Of a stretch of DNA of 64,000 bases, positions 34,851-47,174 are shown piece by piece (the first letter of the stretch is position 1; each line of letters begins with the position of its first letter). The DNA is from Globodera rostochiensis (lineage: Eukaryota; Nematoda; Chromadorea; Rhabditida; Heteroderidae): NCBI GenBank assembly GCA_018350325.1, contig JAEVLN010000055.1:91263-155262 (forward strand), written 5' to 3'. Under the pieces are notes generated by a model. It was not told the DNA's origin. It saw only the letters and a program-made list of their open reading frames with translations, and ran no database searches. The position numbers and the translations under genes are program-made.

Positions 34851-34863
34851 AGCGAAGCTCTAT

Positions 34864-34879
34864 AAGCGCGTTAGCGCTT
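34864..34879. repeat. short perfect hairpin
   Basis: AAGCGC, loop GTTA, GCGCTT. It lies 39 bases before the junction with copy 2 of the large repeat (CACTCCACTAG). A Helitron-type 3' end was considered and rejected because the hairpin is too far from the CTAG. Confidence 0.5.
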
Positions 34880-35247
34880 TACCAGCACATAAAATAGCGT
34901 TGTACATCACTCCACTAGTTTACTGATTATTGATAATATTTTAACTCCGTAATATGCGATTTATTGGATTTGTGTTAGTCACAAAAATGTATTTGAATAT
35001 ATAAAGATGATTTGCACAAATAAAGTCAATAGAATCCTAAAATAAATAAAATGGAAAGTTAATAAATATGACAGCAGGCTATTTTTAATAAAATTATTTT
35101 ATTTATACAGTAATGATCGGATAAAGTGTTTATATGTAAAATTTAAATGCGGCAATTTCACTTATAATGCTGATTTGACTTTTAAAAAAAGAATGATACT
35201 AGTTTCAAATAAATGTTTTTTATGAAAACAAATTTTTTCAATTATTC

Positions 35248-35454
35248 TTATGCAATAAAGTTTAATAATAAGTAGTATAAAATACTGCTCAACTTACACA
35301 TCAATTTGAAAAAAGCATCTTTGTGTAAACCAGTTAAACACAGAGCTAAATAAACCCAAAGTGATATATTAAATAAATCAAAAAACTTTTGATTTGTGAA
35401 AGCTGCTAACGCGCCAATTATAAAAATTGGTATTAGCATACAATTTACAAACAA
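35248..35454 (-). CDS. possible short membrane-type ORF, copy 2
   Basis: Identical in protein to the frame at 31223-31429 within the large duplication. The same reservations apply. Confidence 0.15.
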   Translation of the reverse strand: MFVNCMLIPIFIIGALAAFTNQKFFDLFNISLWVYLALCLTGLHKDAFFKLMCKLSSILYYLLLNFIA

Positions 35455-36242
35455 AATTACATCATTATTAAAAGTAAAATATTCATAAAAGGCAACAAAT
35501 CAAATTGGAAATTGCCAAAATATTAAGAGTCTTTATTTGAGAGAAAAGACGTGGATTAAGCGGCGCCGAGGCTTGACGGTGGATTAGCAATTAAAAATTA
35601 ATATAAAAATGAAATTTTGTTAGCGTATTTGACACACTAACGAAAAATCAAATTTATATGCATAAAAATATAAAAGAATCTTCCTCAATATAATCAGATT
35701 AATGGAATTATAAGCCGATAAAAACAAATTTAAAAAATATTTTGTAAAGAGTAAAAATTTAATAATACATAAACAAATAACTTATTTGATGATTAAATAT
35801 GAAAATATAAAATGATCTATTTAAAACAAATGATTGGACTTTAAAATTATGAAAATAATATTTAGTGAAAATATGCTACCTAAATTACAATTTGTTAAAA
35901 TGTTCAGTTAAAAATAATTTCAATAATCAGCGCAGGACGACGTAGGCGCGTTCGTCTGGAGAGTAAGGCTAATTGCCATTTTAATACAGTAAAAACAGAT
36001 AAATTAAAACGTTATCTAAAAACAATAAAACATATTTAAAATTCCAACGAAAATTACAACATAAATAATACAAGTCATTTTCAAAACAAATAAAAAATCC
36101 ATTTATAATAATTTTAAATTAAAGCTTAATTTTTAGCCAATTTTTTTAGTATAAGTTTTACAATTAACTCAAAAAACAATAAACATTCTAAACTTTTATT
36201 TTACATTTCTGATAATTTTTAAAAATAAGTTCTTTTGCTTAC

Positions 36243-36343
36243 GCTTTGCCATTTTTGACGATGGCATAGATCAACCAACGCCAAGTGGTCTGGATCTTTA
36301 TAGACGCCCACAAACCCGACTTTCCAATCATTAATGTTTTTTG
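36243..36343 (-). other. possible minus-strand internal exon, copy 2
   Basis: Exact copy of the island at 32221-32321 with the same GTAAGC donor. If the exon is real, the duplication would repeat it within one transcription unit. Confidence 0.28.
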
Positions 36344-36845
36344 CTTATGAAGATAGTTATTTGCTGGATAGCTAGCTAATTCATAACAAAATAATATTTG
36401 AAACAAAATGAAAATACATATTAGCTTATGCTTGTCAATAAAGTTAATGTTTTAACACAAAACTAAATAAAAATTTAATTTAAAAATTCGTGGCAAGAGA
36501 CTCTTCTTTTTGCTTTTTATAAATTATAGTTATTTGAAAATTTTATTTCTGTTAGCTGGTAAAAATGGCAAGTTTTGCATTATATTAGATAAACTGGGTA
36601 TTAAAAATGTATGATTTAAATAATACTTTTTTAAACTTGGGATAAAAGTTTAATAAAAAAATAAAGTTTTAATTCAAAAATTCACCAACATCTCAAAACG
36701 TTTACAAAATTCTAAATGGCAGGTGTTAAAATGAACTTAACATCGAGTTCTTAAATACTAATAAAATAACAAAATCAAAACCCAAATCATATCTAATGTC
36801 AATAAATTTCTATCATGATCATGACAATGAACAATGAAACAATAA

Positions 36846-37220
36846 TAAGCTTATATTAACAATTATTATTAAAAATTATATAGCAATTACTAAAAATTGC
36901 CGTGGCCAAATTACAAATGAATATTTTTAAAAAAAAATTGTAATAAAAGATCTTCGTAATAGTTACAATATATCAACAACTTTTTTTGCAACAAAAAAAA
37001 AGTAAACATTTAATTTTAAATAATTTAAGCCTTCCGCAAATGAATCAAAGTTGGTTGATGCGTTATCTCAATAAAATATTGAATTGATATTCATTGAATA
37101 TGAATCTGAAAATTGAGCAACGGTATTTTCTAGATATTTATATACAAACAATAATTTTAAAACAATACCAATTTTGTTTTTAGAAACGGGTCGTGCCTCA
37201 TTAAATAAAAAACCAATATA
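36846..37220 (+). repeat. dispersed repeat R4, copy 2, with insertion
   Basis: The two blocks that adjoin at 5581-5690 are here separated by about 270 bp of AT-rich sequence (36921-37187). I see no inverted ends or target duplication on the inserted piece. Copy 1 could equally be a deletion product. Confidence 0.7.
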
Positions 37221-40200
37221 ATCGCGAATTCATCTACTCTCAACAGTCACAACACAACAACCATGAGCAGGAGACAAATAATTCCAAGCAGATTTAACAA
37301 TAATTTGTAAATTAGAAGTTTATGATGAATTAAATAAAAAGTTTCTACCGGACTTCGCGTGGTGATTTAAAAAAAATGTTGGTGATTTTTTTTTGCCATG
37401 TTTATATTTCGATTTGATCGTCATGAGAAATGCAAGAATACGTTGACCGAAACTGTATATTTATAATGTGGAAAGATGTTGATTTTGCAGATATAAACAG
37501 AACAAACCAGAGAACGTGAATTAAAAAAAAGAAATATCATTATTTATAACTTATCTAGAAAAATAAAAGGCAAGTCAAATTATTTTCTGTTTATTGCCTA
37601 GTAGTATATAAATCCATATTTCATGTTAATACTTATATAACTAATAATAAAAATTTATTCGGATAATTAAAATGATAAGTTAAAACGTGTTATATTGTAC
37701 TATTATAAGTAAACCTTATTAATACAATAACTTAAAAACATAACAACAATCTTGGTCATGCAAAAATAGATTTAAATCTGTAAGTACGAATCAGCTAATT
37801 ACATTTATAATTTAATTATTAACAACCGGCACTTCAAGTGCTCATTTGTTAATAAATATAAATATGATAATGTCTAAAATAATTTAATTTTTAAATGATA
37901 ATATTTTTTACTATTGATTTTAAATAAAGCCTATCGATTAAAATAAACAACCTAAATCATAAAATACAAATTTTGGCATCCACGCTCATACCCAATGAGA
38001 GCACGATAACAATAAAATTTTTTCTATATTCGTTTTTATGACAAATTTAAAAAATATTGTTATTATTTAAATATCAAACTTTAAATGTGGAATTTTATTA
38101 TATTTTTTTATAATTAATTATTAAACGCAATTTAATTTGGCTAGCTTAAAATGGGTTGTCATTATTTCACATCTTTAGATCCTTCTATGCCCCCGCCTTC
38201 GGATAGGGCGTGAATGCACTATGTTCATTATTATCTGAGACTCACATTACCAACAACGGCGTAGCTCTAACATCGTTATTGAGAGTTTTTGATGATTATA
38301 AATAAATTTATATTGTTTGATTAAGATTGAATCATTTTTCTTGGCATTTTTTATTATTGCAATTTAAGAAAATTTGGATTCAAAATGATTTGAACGGGGA
38401 GCGCTGGAGAAAATTTCATTTATGTTTTTAAATATACATTTGTTTGAGTATTTTGTCGTTTTATGAATTTGCAGTTTATTAAATTATTAACAGAGATCAA
38501 TTAAATTAATTAGTTTTTTATATATTTTTTTGCACTCATTTCATTTAATTTATCATTCAATTTACTTAGATTTTTTAATGTTTTTTATATTTGTTTTTTC
38601 ATTAGGTTATTGACCTGGTTATTAGCTAATTTTCTCGCGCTCACAACAAAATACATTTTAGTACAATGATTCCATGAGTTAAGATATGATAAATCTTTGA
38701 CAACATAATTACCCTGATATTGATTCTAATTTATTTGTATGTATGTTAATTTTGGTATTATTAATTTATATAAAGTATTTGAATAGACGAATTAATTTTT
38801 ATTCATTTTGTTTCGTAAAATCTTGTTTTTCTTAATACATTTTGGTTAAGCAATCTAGTTATTGTGATTTGCAGCTTGGCATCGGCTTATTTAAAACAAA
38901 TTTACTCATTAAATTACTGATTTTTTTATATTGTCCATAACAATTACGCATGCTTTGCGATCACCTCTTTACAGATTTTTTGATGAGCTTTGGCGATGAA
39001 CTAAAAAAAGTTTTTTAATAGATTTAAAAATGCTTCATAGGCGATGATCTAAAAAAGTGTTCAATAAATTTAAAAATGCTTCAAATTATCGCGCGCTTAG
39101 TGTCCGAGTATATAATTATTCTATGTGATGCCCTTTTTAATTTATTTGTTTAAATTTTCATTAAATCTTATGGCTTAATTTTTGCATAATTAAAGGGCAA
39201 TTACGCAATTAAAAAAATTTAATTGGCTTTTGAATCGATTTTTTTAAAAAAAAATTACAGAAAACCATCAAGCTTTGTCAGCTCCCCACAATTTTCAAAT
39301 TTGTCAGTTTTCTTGGCCGCTAAACACTTGTGGCGCCAATAAAGTGTCTACTTTGTTCGCAATATTTCAACGAAAATTAAATTACATTCAACGCTTTTAA
39401 TTATCTTTTAAGTTACAATTAACAAATCATGATTTCTTCTTTTTTTTAAACTGGCTTTTTTATGAAAGTGGTTTGATGGTTATCACAAATTTGACATGAT
39501 TTTAGCATATGCCATCACACTTTAACAACTATTATTTTTGGCCGTCTTTTACGTTAAAAATTGCTATTTCTTAATTTGAATTTTTTAAATCATTTATAGG
39601 AATTTATCTCCATTTATGCAGTGGTCGTTAAGATACATATGGATTATTTTTAGTGTTAGTGTTATGCGTAACATCAATTATTTTTCTCAATTGCTATTGA
39701 TTCAAATTAATGTTTTCATTCAACCTTTTTGCTTTAAATTTTTTATGCATATTATTTAATTCACATGTGCTGTTGTAGATGAATTTGTTTGCTGAATTCC
39801 AATACTATTTAATCTCTGGTCTTGAAATTTTTCAAATTCCTAAAAGAGTATCGATCATTAGGTATATGTATTGCATTCATAATTTTTATCAATTCTGGCA
39901 ACAGAAACTCTGTCTGTAGTTGTATATCTATAAATATAAATGAAAATGAATTAACAGAATGTTTTGTGTTTAAATTAATATTTATAAATTGACTCCTCTG
40001 TGCATTGATAATTACAGGGAAAATACCAATTATCCTTTTTAAATCATATATGAACTACCCTTTAATAAAACGTGTCTTAAATTATTTTATTTAAATATGA
40101 AAATTATAAAAAGTGTTTATTCATAATAAAGCGATTGTTTATTTTTATGTGATATACTTTATAAAAATACATGAAAAACCAAATTAACTTCAGCGGTCTG

Positions 40201-41071
40201 GCAAAAATGCAAATCATTGGCAGAAATCCAAAACCATCTTAACACTCCGCAGAACAATTCGTTCGAATGTTATGCTGTAAACGTTTTAGATTTGTTTTGT
40301 TTAAATAGATGTATTATTTATTTGGTACAGACAAATTATTTTTATCTTTAAAATACTAAACATTTCCTTCTCTTGAATAATATGTAATTAAAATTTTTTC
40401 TAAATTTTAAATTTTTCTTCTAATATAACCTTTAGTGTAATTTTTCACTAAAGATTTTAATAAATAAGCGCATTATAATATAAATTAAGTTTTTCACAAA
40501 TATAGAAAATTTCAATCTCAGGTAATAAATATGTGGGTATTTCCAAATCCTATTTTTTCGCCAGTCTTTTCGGATCGGATGCGAATATTTGTATAAATTA
40601 AATTTTATGAATATTACTTTTTTATTTTTTTAAACATTTTATGTAACTCGCAACGCCTATAAATTAAGATAAATGTAACGTGTTTATTAGTAGGTTGGAT
40701 TGTTTTGGGTTAACTATTCTTCGGTGCTATTTTTTTTGTTGTGAAATATATTTACTTTTATATTAAAATATGCTTGAAGTTTTATTTTATTATGCTATAC
40801 ATTTTAGATGCAAGCAATTGGCTTCATTGAGGTGATTTATAGATAATCAATTCTTCGTTTCACTTTTTTCCCATTTTAAAATATCTAATGCATTTTTTGA
40901 TTTATTCTTAATGTTAAACATTGTTTATCACAAATTTGTTACCGGCTTGGGCGGCACCAATTTATTTGATTTATAATTTTATTAACATTTTTGGCAACAT
41001 ATTATTATCTGTGTCAACTGATGCTGCGGTAGATGATAAGTTCGTCGATGTATTTCGGCACAAACTAAAAA
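37221..41071. other. AT-rich DNA with small islands
   Basis: The strand composition changes from A-rich to T-rich near 38.13 kb. GC-richer patches lie at 38160-38215 (open: T-S-L-D-P-S-M-P-P-P-S-D-R-A), 39260-39345 (after AATTACAG; open in two phases) and 40175-40351 (58 open codons without ATG: A-V-W-Q-K-C-K-S-L-A-E-I-Q-N-H-L). None is recognised. A short repeat at 39750-39785 matches 58884-58920. Confidence 0.35.
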
Positions 41072-41437
41072 ATGAAAGCCGTTTTTAAAAGCTTCAAAAC
41101 TTACAACAAAATGTTTAAATTTTTTGATTTTGTTGTATTAAAATATTTTATTTTATTACAAATCGCACTTTTTAAAAGTTTATTTGTTGCCCGATGGCAT
41201 TATCAATGCTTTTTTCAAAACATCAAATTATTTAAATTTTTTTGGAGGTTTATGCAATTTTCATTAAATCATTTTCCTGTTCCTTTCCAATTAAAAAAAA
41301 TGATAAAGTTGAACGAAATCTTCTTATATTTTACTCGTTTGCAATTCAATATAATACCTTACTGTTTGTCGACTATAAAACTGGGGAAAATGGCCCAAAA
41401 ATTTAATGTTTGGTGTTTAATTAATGTTATTAGTTAA
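41072..41437 (+). CDS. longest ORF of the window, function unknown
   Basis: An ATG-started frame of 121 codons with A at -3. At this base composition a frame of this length is expected less than once per window, so it deserves notice. However, it is dominated by Phe, Lys, Leu and Ile encoded by AT-rich codons, has no recognisable domain, no GC rise and no third-position signal by eye. There are no clear membrane segments despite many Phe. I consider a chance frame more likely than a gene. Confidence 0.2.
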   Translation: MKAVFKSFKTYNKMFKFFDFVVLKYFILLQIALFKSLFVARWHYQCFFQNIKLFKFFWRFMQFSLNHFPVPFQLKKMIKLNEIFLYFTRLQFNIIPYCLSTIKLGKMAQKFNVWCLINVIS

Positions 41438-42334
41438 AAAAATTTTCGGTGATCATACAATATCTAGATATCAAATTATTCTTATTTTATTTTATATTAG
41501 TTTTAAACAAGTTAATTTTTTAGTTTATATATCAAATGTTTTTAACAATATTTAATATTATCTTTCTCACATTGTTTCATTTTTACAACTTAAAAATAGT
41601 TTCTTTGAGTTTAAAACAAAATATTTTATGCTTTAAAAACTTCTAAAAAATTTAAATTGATGAAATGAAAAAACATTTAAACCTACGGTTGCTCGTTATT
41701 CACGGCGACTGATTCTTTTTTTTAAATATTTTGAATAATTTGAATTTTTGGATTATCAAATTAATACATCATTTCAAGATGATTTTTAAAATTTTCTGGT
41801 TTAATTAATAATTATACTGTTTTTAAATCTCAAATATATTCTCGCTTCATTTTGTATCAGTTTCCACGCTTTACTGCTTTGATATGGAGCGGGCAAAGGA
41901 AGCAAAGAGAACATTGGTAATTTCACTCGGCCACCATAATTTTACCAAAATTATGAAAAAGTAACATTTATTCAAAAAAAAATTTATTTCTTTTAAAAGG
42001 TGATTAATTTTAACGTTAAATCATTATTAATTACTTTAAATTACTGCCGCATTTTATCTAAACTAAATTTTTAGGTCTCTTCATTGAAATCAATTTTTAC
42101 TAGCAACAGCCGACTTATTATTCGCTTTTCTGTTCGTCTTACAATAATTGATTATATTAGTTATAAAATGTATCTTAGTCATTAACAATTCTTGCTTTAA
42201 CTCAATTATTTTAACCATAGATCTGTGTTTTGCGGAATTTCTACATTTTCTGAATAATTTTTAATTAGTAATAGAACAAATTTAACTTTTGAAAAAAAAA
42301 TATTAAAGTTTTATGAATTTTCTACAAATTTTAA
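41438..42334. other. T-rich DNA, one small island
   Basis: A GC-richer patch at 41850-41970 is open on the plus strand with M-E-R-A-K-E-A-K-R-T-L-V-I-S-L-G-H-H to a TAA. Not recognised. The rest is T-rich without features. Confidence 0.35.
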
Positions 42335-42336
42335 TA

Positions 42337-42699
42337 CAGTGTGTAACAAAAGTATAAAATCACCCAATTTTTTGACGCTTTGCCCACTTATACTGAACCG
42401 ACCGAGCTGAAATTTTTACCAGTTGTGGCGTTTGCATAAATATTAAGATTCAAAAAGGTAAAAAGGAAAGTGCTGAAGAAAATTTTTTTTTAGAAAATTT
42501 TTTCCAAAATCGGGGTGTAACAAAAGTATAAAATCAGATTTTGTAAAGACTAGAACTTTTTTTCTAGGCATTTCAAAATTCCGAAAAAATTCATGTAAGC
42601 ATAACTTGCACAACTGGTAAAAATTTCAGCTCGGTCGGTTCAGTATAAGTGGGCAAAACACCAAAAAGTTGGGTGATTTTATACTTTTGTTACACGCTG
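42337..42699. mobile_element. Tc1/mariner-like miniature element (363 bp)
   Basis: Two long terminal inverted repeats of about 95 bp, starting CAGTGTGTAACAAAAGTATA at the left and CAGCGTGTAACAAAAGTATA on the reverse of the right end, with few mismatches (both continue AAATCACCCAA and later CTGAACCGACCGAGCTGAAA). TA dinucleotides flank both ends (42335-42336 and 42700-42701). CAGT-type ends plus TA duplication fit the Tc1/mariner superfamily. No transposase is encoded. A third copy of the terminal motif, TGTAACAAAAGTATAAAATC, lies inside at about 42516. Confidence 0.92.
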
Positions 42700-42701
42700 T
42701 A

Positions 42702-44330
42702 AAGTGCAATTTTAATAATAGAACAGGCAACAATTATTTTATGAAATTTAACTTTATTTAATCTTTATTGCGTAGATTAAAAAAAGTTTTCAATGAATTT
42801 TTTTTATTATTTAATAGTATAATACAATAGTCCCTTTTAAAGATTGTTACTATTTTTAATATATATCATAAATATTTAGTGAAAAATAAAATATGTTTAA
42901 AAGATTGTCACCCTTAATTATGAACTGCCAAATTTAGATTTATAACAATTGCAGTAGATACGTTCCTTTCTATTGGTTATGCATTTGTTTTTAGTTTATG
43001 TATTCAAAAAGTTTTTTACTTTCTTCCATTAGGAGTTTATTATTGTAATTATTTAAATAATTGGATCAATTAATTATTCTATTTTCTATTTGGTTTATGG
43101 ATAAATTCTGTATCATTTTGATCCAGCAATAAAGACTAGTTTTTTTTTAATTCAGTATCACAATTATTATGAATTATTAATTCTTTCACGTTTTGATTTT
43201 CATAACTGCATTAATCTATTTATATACAAAATCTGTCAATCAATAAGTTATATGTTCAGGTTTTCATATTAATTTGCAATTTTATGTGTTCTATATAGCA
43301 AAATTTAAGTTTTTTATACCCATCAAAATCATCTCAATCAAGCGCTGCCATATGCACGTCCAAGCAGATGATCAAAAATGAACATTAGTGCGATTGTAGG
43401 AAATTTTGACTAATTGTTTAATATTCAAATTAACTTAAGCAATGTTAATAAAAAGGTCACAATTATTAAGTATATATTGTTTTTCCATTGTAATACCTCG
43501 TGTAATTTTAATTTTTATTTTTCTAAATTTACATAATTGATAGCTATAAAATTGCGCAATAAATGCAAAATATCTTCTTTATGAATTTGACGATGCCTTC
43601 TTTGTTTTTGAAGGGTGCAATGCTTATCATTACAAATAATGTTTTATTAGTGCAATCTATTTGTGCTAAATATTTATTTGTTTTCATTTGCATTTTAAAA
43701 CAAAATTTAAAAAATGAGAGTGGTACTTATTGTCGAACATAAAAGGGTCTGTATTCCGGTTTTTAGCTTCCAATTGTATCAAAATAAGTTATTATTTTTA
43801 TTTTAAAGTTTAGCATAACGTTGAGTTAGAAATTGGTTAATTGTAACACAATAACTTTCACCTTTTCTTGGCTTGATTTTTGTCCGAGAAGGCCAATGCT
43901 GTGTTGACTGACAAATTACTTGTGTTTTGTTGTTGTCTGTTAATTAATTATTTATCTTATTTCAACATTCATAAACTATTATTTATTGCATTAATTTGAA
44001 ATTCATTAATATTTTTCAAGAACTTGATTTATAAGAAATTTTAAATTATTAAATATATTTATTCAAGATGGCTGTCGCTCGCTGACCCTCAATCAATTTT
44101 GAGCCTAAGACTCGCATAATCCATGCAAAAAGCCCAAAAGCGGGCCAAATACCTTATTTATAAAGTCAAAATTGAGACCAACTTTCGGAAAAAATATGTC
44201 ATGTTTATTCAGAAGATGTTTTAATTTAACATCTTTATCTTTTCATATTAAATTTAAATTCCAAATAAATTCACCGCATAATGTTATGTTTTTTAAAAAT
44301 TGATGTAATGTTTTTTATTTTGATATTCTT
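42702..44330. other. T-rich DNA, no gene seen
   Basis: T-rich plus strand. GC-richer patches near 43335-43375 and 44065-44150 are short and open in several frames. Nothing recognised. Confidence 0.4.
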
Positions 44331-44333
44331 GTT

Positions 44334-44474
44334 ATGGCGACGGTGAACGTTGTGCCATGTCTCGCAGATCGACTTTTAGGAAGCACGCTAAACACTTTAA
44401 CTTATCTTTCAACGAATATTAGTTATTTCCTTTTTCGTATTATTTCATCAAAAAGGCGTATCAATTATATTTAA
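44334..44474 (+). CDS. possible short ORF or first exon, function unknown
   Basis: ATGGCG start (G at +4) opens 46 codons: M-A-T-V-N-V-V-P-C-L-A-D-R-L-L-G-S-T-L-N and on through an AT-rich second half to TAA. The first 20 codons lie in a GC-richer island. No donor is convincing. Not recognised as any family. Confidence 0.2.
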   Translation: MATVNVVPCLADRLLGSTLNTLTYLSTNISYFLFRIISSKRRINYI

Positions 44475-44650
44475 AATTTATAATATTTCATTTTTATTCA
44501 TTGTTTCTATACAATTTAAACTCTTGCGTGCATCCAGTTGCCGTAACGTACGTGGGTTTTCTTGTTTTTGAGAGACACAAAAGCCAAGATGATAGCAGAA
44601 CCTTGTTCATCATTGTTCTTCTCCAGGCGGGTTGCATGTATAATTTGTGA
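44423..44650 (+). other. open frame of 75 codons without early ATG
   Basis: Overlaps the preceding frame in another phase. Its second half covers a GC-richer island with V-H-P-V-A-V-T-Y-V-G-F-L-V-F-E-R-H-K and then S-Q-D-D-S-R-T-L-F-I-I-V. It would have to be an exon with an upstream partner. Family not recognised. Confidence 0.18.
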
Positions 44651-45994
44651 AATTTTCAATCCGTGGGCTATTATTTATTGCTCTCATTAAAACTGTTTTA
44701 AAGAATTGGTCACGATTCGTTAAGCTTAGAAAAATTATTTTAATTAATAGATATATAGTTATTTTAAATTTTATTTTATTTTATGAAATATTTATAGCAA
44801 ATATTTTTTAATAAATAAATTGTTTTGTTAAAGATCAAAAATTGGATTGATTAACTGTAAACACGAATACCAGCTTAAAATTCATGTTCCTCTAGCACGA
44901 GATAATATATTTGTTATCCTCATTTATTAGTATGCTTTGAATTTTTGCATTTTAATTGCAATTATTCTTTGTATATTTTTTTTCAAAGACCACGGGGCGA
45001 GCCAGCTGTTTGTTTTTTATCCGGATATTCTTATAAATTGCTGTTATTTTTCATATTACAATTTTATTTAATAAAGTCGTTATATCGAATTTAAATTATT
45101 TCTTTATTGTTTTTTAATAATTATTTGGTATCACAAATAATTAATTAAAAAATTCTATTGTAATACTGATTTGTTTTGTAAGCAATTGATTGAATTGGAT
45201 CATTAACCTTAATCAGTTTTTTAGATATATTTTTTTTGGTATAATCTTTGAGATTTTAGATTAAATGAAAATAAAGTAATGCAAAACTTCTTTATTTTAT
45301 TTGTTGAAGATTTATTCTTGATTACTCGCGTTCAACAATTGGGCACTTGAGCTAAAGGCATACGGCAAGACGCATTAGTTTTTTATTTGTATTTTATAAA
45401 CGCATAAGCGCGTCATTATTAGAATTAAATTTACGGTTGGGCATTAACGCAGTTAAAGAGATTCTAATTTCTTTTTTATTTTATTTGTGAGCAATTAATT
45501 TTAAAGTTTTTTTTACTATATGTTATTTAATGTGTAGATTACATTTACTTTAAGTTACTGATTGATAGATATGATTAAAAATATTAAACTAACTTTTTAT
45601 AGTAAATGGATTAACGAATGTGACGGCCTCGAATGTGCCATGATATACTAATAAAACCTGCAAAAAGTTAACATTTATTTAACATTAAAATAAAACTCTT
45701 AGTTGATAAAATGTTTTGTTAACGGTATTTTTTTTTTTGATTAAATCTTGATTATAACTTTTGTTTTTGTTTCTCCGAAGCAAACAAAATAATAACAATA
45801 TTTTGAAGATTATCACGGTCACGTCACTGCCCAGCTGCATCCAATATTGTGGATTTCTGACAAATTCAAAATAAGAACATAATATTATGTTATTTTGGGT
45901 GTTTTTTTGGAAACGAAAAATCGTTCCAGGAAAGATGATGAACTCGTTGAAAGTTTTGGGTCAAAATTAAGATTAGGAAAGCCATTTTATTTTG

Positions 45995-46118
45995 TGAAAA
46001 TTTTAATTGGTTGTCACCTGATCGATCGCGCACGTCCCAAAGCTTGACCAATTTGTTGTTTTGTATTTTATTATTAATGAATTTTTTAATTTGTTTAGAG
46101 AAGGGATAAGGCGTTTGC
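45995..46118 (-). other. possible exon ending in a WD-repeat-like motif
   Basis: On the minus strand TTCCTCTTCGGCCAG (near 46121) is an acceptor-like tract. The frame after it reads Q-T-P-Y-P-F-S-K-Q, an AT-rich Lys/Asn stretch, then K-L-V-K-L-W-D-V-R-D-R-S-G. K-L-W-D-V-R is the typical end of a WD40 repeat blade, and CAG|GTGACA two codons later could serve as donor. Only the last six residues fit; the expected upstream GH dipeptide and blade spacing are missing. A chance match is quite possible. Confidence 0.18.
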
Positions 46119-46629
46119 AAACCTGGCCGAAGAGGAAATATACGAAGTAAAATGCGCTCTGACCTCTATGTTTCAATAAAAATCATGCCGTATAAATTTT
46201 TTTCAATCAAAATTCGCTTCAAAGATAGTTTTTTGATAAAAATCGTATATTGACTTTAAAATAAATAATTGTTTCAAAAGTTTTCGATATATTGGGTTTT
46301 CATTAAATTTTCTTGCATTATATTTTATTTCGTAATTGGTTGTTTATATTATCACTATGCGATACTGTTTGAAATCATCAACTTTTTCGAAATTGTTGGG
46401 CATCTGCAGCTTTGTGTTTAAAAATAATTTAATTTTATTTTTAAATCTTACAACATGCGTAATTGTATTATTTATTTATGCTTTAACAACTTTAATAAAA
46501 ATAATAGGCAACAATGTTTCTTATGTCAATTACTAATTATTTTTTTAAGCATTAAGAATGAGAAAATTTAGTAAATTTGAAATTTAAATTTATATTTTTA
46601 ATTTAAATAATCCTCTAAAAAATAATTTT

Positions 46630-46735
46630 ACTTGTTAAAAAATCATCGCAATCCTTAAGATTGGTGTGCATCCACCTAAAGCAATTAGGCTTGTGGTTTC
46701 GAGTTGAACATCTCGGCTTAAGTATTTTAATTTAG
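46630..46735 (+). other. weak GC-richer island
   Basis: Open for about 31 codons with S-L-R-L-V-C-I-H-L-K-Q-L-G-L-W-F-R-V-E-H to a TAG. Not recognised. Confidence 0.12.
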
Positions 46736-47174
46736 CTTATTCAATTTATTGCATATTTTTGCTTTTTAATTTTTAATTTTTCAAATATTCTAACAATTTT
46801 TCTTTTTTAGTTTAAATTGTTTGAAACGGTGTTGGAAATAAATAAGTTGGAAACCGTTTTGGAATTTAGCTAATTAAACTAAATAGATTATTAAATATAT
46901 TCTTATTTTTTATATTTAGTTGGTTAAATGTTTGCTTTTGTTTTTTAAATTAAAAAATAAATACAATTTTAATCTGCAATAAGGGCGAGCGATTTTGTTG
47001 TCGATATAACTTAAATAATGCATGAATTCGACTTTATTAATTGTTGCTTGATTGCATTTTCGTTTTGAATTTACATATTATTAACTAAATATCTTATGTT
47101 TTTATCCGTGCTATTAGTTGCGCTTAATATTAAAAACCAATTTTAATTAATTCATATTAAATTTAAATGATAAA

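Larger units (their letters stand above)
32722..34917. other. segment between the large direct repeats
   Basis: This 2.2-kb segment has clearly higher GC than either flank and no counterpart outside the repeat pair. From left to right it holds a hairpin (32886-32960), a tRNA-like sequence (32983-33060), an AT-rich stretch of about 800 bp, an 11-base G run (33843-33853), a C-rich minisatellite (33955-34850) with one satellite fragment inside, and a small hairpin (34864-34879). It has no coding capacity beyond frames read through the minisatellite. It looks like a composite insertion or a misassembled piece. Confidence 0.6.
34918..36743. repeat. large direct repeat, copy 2 (1826 bp)
   Basis: Partner of 30893-32721 at an offset of 4025 bp, becoming 4022 bp after the 3-bp deletion. 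It carries the same short frames and the same exon-like island. The sequence to its right (CGAGTTCTTAAATAC) is unrelated to what follows copy 1. Confidence 0.95.

Noticed and set aside
34319..34852. Protein-coding genes in the minisatellite (94 and 74 codons)
   Set aside because: They are read through tandem repeats; the repeated peptide changes with unit deletions and has no start context or family.
34850..34925. Helitron 3' end (hairpin followed by CTAG-T)
   Set aside because: The hairpin lies almost 40 bases from CTAG where about 10-12 are usual, and no TC 5' end or Rep/helicase frame is visible.
30893..36743. LTR retrotransposon formed by the 1.83-kb repeats
   Set aside because: No TG..CA ends, no flanking target duplication, no primer-binding site or polypurine tract, and no gag/pol frames in the middle.
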